A stretch of DNA of 64,000 nucleotides from Serendipita indica DSM 11827 (Eukaryota > Basidiomycota > Agaricomycetes > Sebacinales > Serendipitaceae), in assembly GCA_910890315.1 (NCBI GenBank), contig CAJVGD010000006.1, forward strand, positions 1,488,001 to 1,552,000. The letters are read 5' to 3'. Below are positions 56,283-64,000 of this stretch, piece after piece. Under the pieces are notes generated by a model. It did not search any database. It saw nothing but the letters and a program-made list of their open reading frames with translations, and had not been told where the DNA came from. The first letter of the stretch is position 1. Every line of letters begins with the position of its first letter. Both the position numbers and the translations under genes were made by a program.

Positions 56283-57207
56283 CTATGCTTCGAAGACATA
56301 GCCCCCCCCGCGGTCAACGACGTCTAGTTCAAGCGATGCCAGTGTCGTATCTGAACCCGGGAGCTGTATGCCAGCTGTGACCGTGTCTCCTGCCTTGATG
56401 GCCCCAACTCCCTCTGGTGTACCGGTGAGAATCAGATCTCCTTCCTATTTTGTGCATCAGAGTTATTTAGTAACTGAGCCAGAAGTAGTTCACCTCAAGG
56501 GTCATAATTGACGATACATGTTCGATGAGCTGCGGAATGTTGAAAATCATATCTGCAGTGGTTCCATTCTGCCTGAATTCTCCATTTATCTGCAGAATAG
56601 TCAGTACAATCACCTTTTCATGATACGACTGATCACCTTCAGCCAGAGATTGACGTTTGTCGGGTCCGAAATGGACGATTTGGGTATAAAGTCGCTATTA
56701 AAGTATCAAATGATGAATACCAATTGCTTATTCTTCCTGCCTGATAGGTGTAAATGTGTCGAATCCTTTTGCTGCTGTCCATGGCAGCCCCTTCTTTTTC
56801 GCGGCATCTTGGACATTTCGACCAGTCATATCAATTCCGAGGGCTTATAAAGAACAGCATATCAGGAATCATATCTGTATTTGCGTCTGAGCCCTCACCG
56901 TATCCCGCGACAAAGTCGGGTGCTCTTGACGCTGCAATATCACGTCCAGTCTTTCCAATGACAACTCCAAGTTCCACTTGCGGATTGTTAGATACGAAAC
57001 CACATTCGCAGGCCCGACCTTACCCTCATGGTGAACAATGACGCCTCTTGGGATTTCGACTTTGCCTCCAGACGAGACGTAACTGGTTGTAGGTTTAAGG
57101 AAGAAAAACGGCTTATCTGGAACTGCATTTCCCAGCTCCTTGGCATGTTTGGCGTAGTTTCTGCCTATTGCGACAATTTTACGGCCAGTGCTTACAAAAG
57201 AGGCCAT
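56283..57207 (-). CDS. FAHD1-type fumarylacetoacetate hydrolase-family protein
   Basis: About five exons encode some 225-230 residues, the size of FAHD1 acylpyruvase/oxaloacetate decarboxylase. Blocks: [42 protein letters not shown]-like HHE (metal ligands), [70 protein letters not shown], and [17 protein letters not shown], ending GGYVFEA. The intron after TFTPIS must begin with GC (AG|GCAGGA, 46 nt), since a GT donor nearby would require passing a stop. FAHD1 is mitochondrial; the chosen ATG gives no targeting peptide but an in-frame ATG at 57297 would add 30 residues. The gene is convergent with the poly(A) polymerase (123 bp). Confidence 0.92.
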
Positions 57208-57405
57208 GGTGGTCAAATGCAAGATCCGGACTATGAACCACATTGCTAATAAATAACCCATTGATTCCATGCATAATTCCTGAATATGGTGATACATGTA
57301 TGATATCCATCTAATATGTCATATCTAGGCGATTACTATGATGCGTCAGGTCCGTGCGATGTGAAAGGTCCCATGAGAGCAAATGCGAATAGGATGATAC
57401 AGGAA

Positions 57406-58228
57406 TTAGAATGCTGGTATGTGGTTTCTGCAATGGCGCGTATAATCATGTTTGTAACGAAAACGAGGGTGATGAGGACTATAGAAGACGTTAGATTATT
57501 GCACAAGGATGCGCGTGTACGTACCATTCCTGACATACGAAAGGCTTGTAACCGGCATGCGTGAGGAGATGCGCAATCGCATTGGGCTTTCTCCGAACCT
57601 CTTGTCCACAGTCCGGCCAGAGACAGCGATACGCTTCGCATCCTTGCCGGCTACCAGCACCTCTAGGCGCTCCAGCCTTCGGGAGTCTCTCAAGCAAACG
57701 GTCTGTAAGCGCCGCTTCCGGTTCGGCTGTTTCACGACGTCGCTCAGCGTCAGCGCAAAATTGTCTCAGCTGGTCGGCGGCTTGGCTTATGCCCGATGCA
57801 GAGTACAGCATTGAAGGCAAGGGTGTGACCATAGGGAGGCTGGTTGGAACTGGTTGAACCGAGCCCGTAGACAACTCATGTCTCGTGTAGGCATAGGGCA
57901 TATAGAGGCTATTGGATCGGGATGTACTTCCTCTTCGCCTCTGCGGCTTGACATAACCCGCTTGAGTATAGGTAGGTGTAACAACGGGAGTAGGGGAAAC
58001 AAGCGCCGTGCCTCCAGACCAGTAGGGTATCAATGTAGGATTATACCCTGGAGCCTGGACATATGCGGGATAGCCATTGTTGTCCTGGCGCTGAGGTTGT
58101 GGCGAAAAATTCTGGGAGAAGTCGATTGATAAATACGGGTTAAACATTTGGGGATCATCAAGTTGGGACTGGATGTCGTCAAGTGGGGGGGTACGTATCC
58201 TTAAGAACTCGTCTGAGGAAGGTTTCAT
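57406..58228 (-). CDS. C2H2 zinc-finger protein
   Basis: Two exons encode about 260 residues. The first 190 are low-complexity (Gln, Asn, Pro, Tyr-rich: YPAYVQAPGYNPTL, RRRGSTSRSNSLYMPYAYT), with a helical acidic/basic piece (FCADAERRRETAEPEAALTD). The end holds two C2H2 fingers: YRCLWPDCGQEVRRKPNAIA then HLLTH (CX4C...HX3H) and FVCQECPHHPRFRYKHDYTR then HC (Cys pair completed across the intron at about 57540). The protein ends RNHIPAF. This is a typical small fungal transcription factor with fingers at the C terminus; DNA target and pathway are unknown. The splice is supported because it rebuilds the second Cys and finger. Confidence 0.82.
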
Positions 58229-60502
58229 TAAGAGGACGTGGAGCCTGTGGCAAAGACGCGGAAGGGGTAAAGATGGCCGTCTCCCAGCGCCCTGTAAACG
58301 ATGACTAGGGTTGTAAGAGCCCTTTGGAAGCAGCTCCGCTGTCCTACGTGACGGCGGATTGGAAGGACAGGAGCGTGGTGAGCTGTCTTCGCCGATTAAA
58401 TAGCGGGTTCGGTGAGTGCGTAACCGAGATGAGCAAGCTTTGCCGAAAGATCACCGTAGATCCTCGAGTCATCAAATACCGCCGTCAATCACTTACAAGC
58501 CACACGGACGCGATGGTAACGGGAATGTGGAAGCAGGCCGCGTACTCCTGTACTAAGGATCGACGAGAGGAATTATTTGAGACTCCGCGATATTCGGGAT
58601 TATCCTAGCGTTTTCCGAACGGCCCACCGCGGAATTTATAGGTGCCTATTTATATGCATAGCTCTATCAGAAACACGTTTGGCTGAATGATAGAGTTTGC
58701 GGGTTATGATATCAGCTGCCTGCGCTTGCCGTTGCTGCGATGACTGGACTTGCTTGGAAGGCTTGCGCGTATGATAGCAACGACGTGTAGATCAGTCTGA
58801 ACAGAACTTTATGGCCTTCCGTGTTCCCGTAAATTCGAGACTACACCCCACGAGAGTGGTCCAGAACAAGTAGCTAGAAGCCAGGCAAGCGGTTGAGAGC
58901 GCCTTGATGTAGTTAGTGATCACTTAGCTGACAAGTGGCAACTGAAACCGCCGTCTATAGGCTACTGGGCCTCCAGCTGACAGTAATGAGTAAGCCGGAC
59001 TGTCGACCAGGACATTCGAGAAGTTTCGTCATAATACGCTTTTTGTTGCTATTATTTCATCCACTATGGCTTTAGATGAGAAACTCTGATCGTCATAAGA
59101 ATCGGCAGAGTTGTGGTTGCAGTTCAAAATGGGTGGGCAAACTCGTGGACTCCAACGATCCTCTGACTGTCGCCGGCAAAAAGCTATATTACCAACTGAT
59201 TAAATGAAGACATGCAGATCCTTTGGACGTGTTTGAGACCCTAGTATGCAGGGTTCAGAGTCTGCTGTAACAGAAGCCTATCAACAATCAGCGGATACTG
59301 GACAAGCAGGGCTCATCAAGGTGGCAATACAGGCTGAAATGTGCCTTATGCATTGTAGGGACACGATACTACGGCCAAAATACATGCATGCAAGGGAGTT
59401 ATCCGCAAACCCGTTTTATTATCAGTCGATAAATCGTCCGATACCCAAAACTTCGAGTAATATGCTCTGGATCCTCTTATTTTCACTGGAGTTGATTATT
59501 TGGGCACAACTTACGACCCATTGCCCTTATCCCAGAATGGGTTCGAATGCAGGGGGCCATCATGGTCAAGAAAATGAAAGACGGATATAGGGCCCGTTTC
59601 TGGCTCACATTGGCAGTGCTAGAGCCCTTGTCCAGCGAGCATACACGCCGAAAGCTCGAGGTCGAGGTGGGCCTAGCTCACCCGACAATTAGAGTTTTTG
59701 GAATGGACCTCCTGTCTAAGATTTACCCAAGTGCAGACGTCTTCATGGGTCTGACTCGCCCCGCCTCCAAATCCATAACGGCTCCGCGAGTGATTGGCGC
59801 TTGACAAGATATCCATTCCAATGATTTCACATGACATGGACCGCTGTTCTGGATCCTCACTCGGATCACAAACGGGTCTCCAGGGCTTCCTCCAAAGACA
59901 ATGACCCGCAGCCCTCATGTAGCATCACTGAACCGGTTCTTATGAGTCAACGCAGCATTTGGCGCTGGGAGACTGTGGGTTTACAGGCCACCAAATCCTT
60001 GGTACTGGTGACGTATTATCTCTAGATGATTAGAGGTTGCTTTCAGCTAACTAGTTTCTCCATTGGCGAGTTTGTTACTGCCGTTCTACCACTGATCAGA
60101 CCTATTATATCTACATAGGAGCACATCAACGTCTACTGAGCGTCAGTTGTCATCTCGAGCTCAGGACTTTACCCTGCTAGAACGTCGAGGCTCGATCTTC
60201 CTGTGGGACCTAATCCTCGTAATGAAATATACGACATATTACAAGTTCTGTGCTAAAGCGTAGCCTTATGAGGCATGAGTGTCAAAAAAGTGGGCGTCAG
60301 AAACTCAAGTGCTTTTTCCATCGGCTGTCTCAAAGAAATCATAAATCGAGTCCAAAACCAAGTTCTATAGTCGCCCGAAATTCCTCGTACTCGTCTCGGA
60401 ATATGCTACTCACGTCGCGCGCTCTCCTCTCTTCTCCTCTCCCTCGTCCACGTCCAGTGATCGTGACGTCATTCGGAGGAAAGTGCTCTGTCCTCCTTGA
60501 TC
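58229..60502. other. Gene-poor interval upstream of the second histidine kinase
   Basis: 2.3 kb with only short open frames (longest about 114 codons at 59246-59590, no recognised motif). No transposon ends, no LTR-like pair and no RNA gene were recognised. The part up to about 58620 is the C2H2 gene's upstream region; the part from about 60400 (CTCTCTTCTCCTCTCCCTCG pyrimidine tract at 60425) is a likely core promoter and leader of the histidine kinase. Confidence 0.5.
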
Positions 60503-63500
60503 ATGCATGGAAGCTTAGGACTGCGGTCTATGGATGATGTACTATCATTCTTGAATGCCTATCCTTTCCCTGCATGGATTTGTAACAGCTTGCCGACTTC
60601 AGGAGGCCGTAAAGGCTTCGAGCTCGACCCGGAATGGTCAAACACCGCATTTGACAAACTATTGGGTCCACGAGACATGCTTCTGGCCTCACTAGACGGT
60701 GGAGAGGCCATTGTTCGGTACGGAACGTGGCTGGAAGCTAGCGACATCAATACATTCACGGTATCTCTCCAAATTTTCTGGGAGGAGGAAGACAGTACAC
60801 AGGCGGGTGGCAAGATCACTGTCGAGCTGGAGCTTGCTCGCACGATCTTCACCACTCACGATGGCGGACTCTTCATCATCTGTACATCCGTCCCACGATC
60901 CAAACTACCTACTGGAATAAATACAGCCAGGTATATGGAGAAAGGCTCAAGAAAGCGCAAAAAGAAGGCGTTCAAACTCCATGACTTTCCACACCCCATT
61001 GGAGGCAGCCGCCCGATTTCAAACCCGACAAGTTCCACAAGTGGTTCTATATCCACCGGAGAGCACTTACCGAGTATGTTGGGAGGTAGATTTGGCTTAG
61101 CAGAGATGGTGGCGAGATTCCCATGGGACACCAGTCCATTAGGCCCTCAGAAAGATTGGGATCCCTGCCTCAAACAGGCAGTGCAGTTGACGTTAACGGC
61201 ACCATATCCAACTGCAACGTGGTGGGGTCCAGATTTGGTACTAATCTATAATGATGCCTACGCCGAAATGTGAGTACAATGTCTTCTTCTACGAATAGCG
61301 CCTCATGAATTGCATAGAGCAGGCTCGAAGCACCCTCGGATATTTGGCCAGAAAGGACTAGAAGCCTGGGATGAACTCTGGGCTACGCTAGGCCCAGCCC
61401 TCAGGAGTTGCATGGATGGGCATCCAGTATATAAGAAGGACGACCTTCTACTGATGGATCGACTAGAATCCGAAGATCAACCTCTCGAGGAGACCTACCA
61501 TAGTTGGAGTTGGACTCCAATACTCGGTGCCGATGGTAGCTTCAATGGAGTCTTCAACGGTACACATGAGACAACTTCCAAGGTCTTGGCAGAGCGGCGC
61601 CTTATCACACTTCAACTGCTCGGTAATCGCGCAGCAATCGCTCAGAATAGGGAGACTTTTTGTCAGGCCGTCCTCAGTGCAATGGAGGAAAATGACAAGG
61701 ACATTCCCTTCGTCGCTCTTTATATCACTGAAGCTTCTACGAAGCTGAAAGAAAGCGATGAGTCTTCAGCAACTCCTCAGATTGCCGGAGCACCACATCT
61801 CTACCCAGTCCCTTCGCTCGTCTCCATGAAGCTTGGAGGTGCCGTTGGAGTTGGAGGGGATCATCCGGCATTTCCGCCGTATATTGAGGTTAAAATCAAT
61901 GGCTACGCATCGTCCATGGCATCCGCCGACGAGGATAGCTTCATGTGGCCATTTGAGCAAGCTATTCAAGGACGTGATCCGGTTCGCGTTGTTCTCCCTC
62001 GCTCTATCTCCGACGGGATCCAACGGCGCGGGTGGGGTGATCGTGTGACCCAGGCCATGGTTATCCCTATCTCATCAGAAGGCGATGCACAACCCCTTGG
62101 TGCTTTTATCCTTGGTCTCAACACGCGACGTGCACTTGATGTGGACTATGTCAAATGGATTGACGTAATGCGTTCGTCTGTGAATGCACTCCTCACCGCT
62201 AGTATCGCGCGTGAAGAAGAAGTTCGAAGAGCTGAGTAAGTGTTCGTAATCTGCTTTGAAGCCTTTTACTTACCATTGATACACCAGTCATTTGATTGAA
62301 TTGGACCGTGCAAAGTCCAGCCTACTGTCTTCAGTCAGCCATGAACTCCGTAGGTGGACGTGATTCTTGTAACCATCTAACTTTTGTACAGGGACGCCAC
62401 TTACGCTCATCGGGGGACCACTTTCTGATGCAATTCTCGAGGAGCAAAATCCAACCATCAAGAATAAGCTTCAGACAGCGGCTCGCAACGTCGACCGATT
62501 GGCACGACTTGTTGATTCGTTGATGGACTTTTCGCGACTTGAAGCCGGACGGTTAGAGGGTAGGTGAGTCTGCCTGACTCGTCGAACAAAGCCTCATCAC
62601 CCCAGGGAGATACTCGCCCATTCTCTTTGGGCCGTACGTAGCGGATCTCGCCTCGGTATTCCGACCAGTAATTGAGAAAGCGGGACTTGGGGTTTGTCGT
62701 CCAAGTGTGACGAGATTCAGGACTAAACCCGCGGTCAGTTTACAGTCTCCTATGACGAACAGGAGACAAGGGCTCTCTTTATCGATCAAGATTATATGGA
62801 GAAGATTATCTTCAACCTTATCGGAAATGCTTTCAAATGCGAGTAATACCTTGCGCTCCGACTACTTTGGTATTGATATTCATCATAGACACTATGAACG
62901 GGGAAATATTTGTGAGTGTTGTATATCGGGACCATGATGTTCAATTGGTGGTGCGCGACACTGGTGTCGGTATTCCAGAGTCCGGTAGGCTTCATTGCAG
63001 ACTTTGGGCTCTGATTAACCCTCTTGTAGATATTGATCGGATATGGGAGCGTTTCCATCGGGTAGAAGCAACATCTCGGTCTCACGAAGGTTCGTTGGTC
63101 TGTCATGCGTATCAATTGTGTTGCTAGAGCGAGCTCATAGGGACTGGAATTGGGTTGTCCTTGACCAAGGTACGGAATTCGGACCGAATCCTTCTCGCAT
63201 TTAATGGCCCTAGCAATTCGTCACCCTTCACGGAGGGACAATCACAGTCACATCGAAGATACAGAGGAAGAGCTCCTCTGACCACGGCAGTACATTCGTC
63301 GCTACATTTCCACTTGGAAGTGATCATCTCCCCGCCGCAAGATTGGTCGAGGCAGGCATGTCCGGAAATGTGCGACGATATGCGAGAGGAATCGTTGCTG
63401 AGGCCGCAAGATGGCGTCTCGCTGGGGACGCCGTGACCCCAAGTGACTCTGATGAATCTTATACCAGCTCGGATGGAACCAAAATCACGGAGTTCGCGTT

Positions 63501-64000
63501 TGAGCCATCTGACCTTATTATAATAGTGGATGACAACCAGGATATGCTCGGTGCGTACTCTGATTCATTGCCGAGTGTGATCTTATCTCCTTGAAGAGTA
63601 TATTCGTGGGATAATTAGTCGATACTGTCACATCAGGACGGCCTCCAATGGACAGGAGGCTCTCGTCATAGCCCGAAAACACCCTCCTGCGCTGATAATA
63701 AGCGATGTGATGATGCCCAGTAAGTTAATATCCAGACCTTCAGGTGGCTGCTAATGTACCACTAGTTATGGATGGGTTTGCACTGGTGGAGGCCATTCGA
63801 GAGGACCCAATTCTTAGATTGACACCAATCATTCTGCTGACCGCGCGAGCAGCAGATACGAATCGGGCAGAAGGAGTGGTGCGTGATTGTCACCCTTGTC
63901 CACAGGCTTCCTCTGATGGCTGGTTGGGCAGCTTTCTGGAGCGGATGACTATATGCCAAAGCCATTCTCTTCCAAGGAACTTGTTGCACGAGCGAGTCTA
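60503..64000 (+). CDS. Hybrid histidine kinase, paralogue of the 43.5 kb gene (3' truncated by window)
   Basis: The gene starts MHGSLGLRSMDDVLSFLNAY and runs off the right edge within its first receiver domain. Order so far: PAS-like N-terminal part (YPFPAWI, FPWDTSPLGPQKDWD, TATWWGPDLVLIYNDAYA), GAF-like region (61690-62230), HisKA with SVSHELRTPLTLI (joined across an intron near 62352), HATPase (KIIFNLIGNAFK, VRDTGVGIPE, WERFHRVEATSRSHEG, GTGIGLSLTK) and receiver (VDDNQDML, LIISDVMMP, LLTARAADTNRAEGV, DDYMPKPFSSKELVARA). Every block matches the 43.5 kb kinase in order and spacing, so a second module probably continues outside. In contrast to that gene the 5' part is almost intron-free: one exon covers 60503 to about 61271 and another 61318 to 62236. 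There is no membrane helix. Confidence 0.9.

Noticed and set aside
59535-59565. GGGTTCGAATGC, a T-loop-like string
   Set aside because: No D arm, anticodon stem or acceptor stem upstream; a chance match.
59246-59590. Open frame of 114 codons in the gene-poor interval
   Set aside because: No recognisable motif, biased composition or intron pattern; compatible with chance.
43506-64000. A selfish element spreading the histidine kinase
   Set aside because: No terminal repeats or transposase accompany either copy; ordinary gene duplication is enough.

Overview
The window is fungal nuclear DNA. Genes sit densely on both strands, are cut by many 45-70 nt GT-AG introns, and encode filamentous-fungus proteins; the gene content fits a basidiomycete of the Agaricomycetes (Rhizoctonia-like Cantharellales is a guess, not shown). 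I saw no LTR element, transposase, rRNA, tRNA or CRISPR array.

Layout. 0-4 kb: 5' end of a tRNA exportin (minus), ribosomal protein eL15, a glutathione peroxidase and an Ncp1-like coiled-coil protein. 4-16 kb: an accessory block with three alpha-arrestin-like paralogues, each with two N-terminal PPxY motifs, around a tandem pair of F-box genes on duplicated units of about 2.6 kb. 15.8-24.4 kb: a single-pass membrane protein, an ABC half-transporter, a CaMKK/SNF1-activating-type kinase and a tiny Cys-rich protein. 24.4-33 kb: a UPF0014/FetB-like permease, an aromatic/2-aminoadipate aminotransferase, an Mdm35-like twin-CX9C protein, a Ytp1-like membrane protein and a type I metacaspase. 33-43 kb: a MadBub-type BUB1 spindle-checkpoint kinase, an unrecognised nuclear-looking protein, an Atf1-type bZIP factor with an overlapping upstream ORF, and a second single-pass membrane protein. 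43.5-50 kb: a very large double hybrid histidine kinase (two kinase cores and two receiver domains in one gene). 50-58 kb: Srs2/UvrD helicase, Trf4-type poly(A) polymerase, FAHD1-type hydrolase and a C2H2 zinc-finger protein. 60.5-64 kb: a second, paralogous histidine kinase that runs off the right edge.

How genes may work together. Fungal hybrid kinases signal through Ypd1-type phosphotransfer proteins towards stress MAP kinases, whose classical nuclear target is Atf1; the two histidine kinases and the Atf1 gene lie within about 25 kb, so the region may be enriched in stress signalling, although linkage alone proves nothing. The arrestin/F-box block is enriched in predicted ubiquitin-ligase adaptors of two kinds (PPxY to HECT ligases, F-box to SCF) and shows recent local duplication, two coding frame disruptions and one orphan gene fragment. 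Splice sites were inferred by eye from reading frame and paralogue comparison, so exon borders are approximate.
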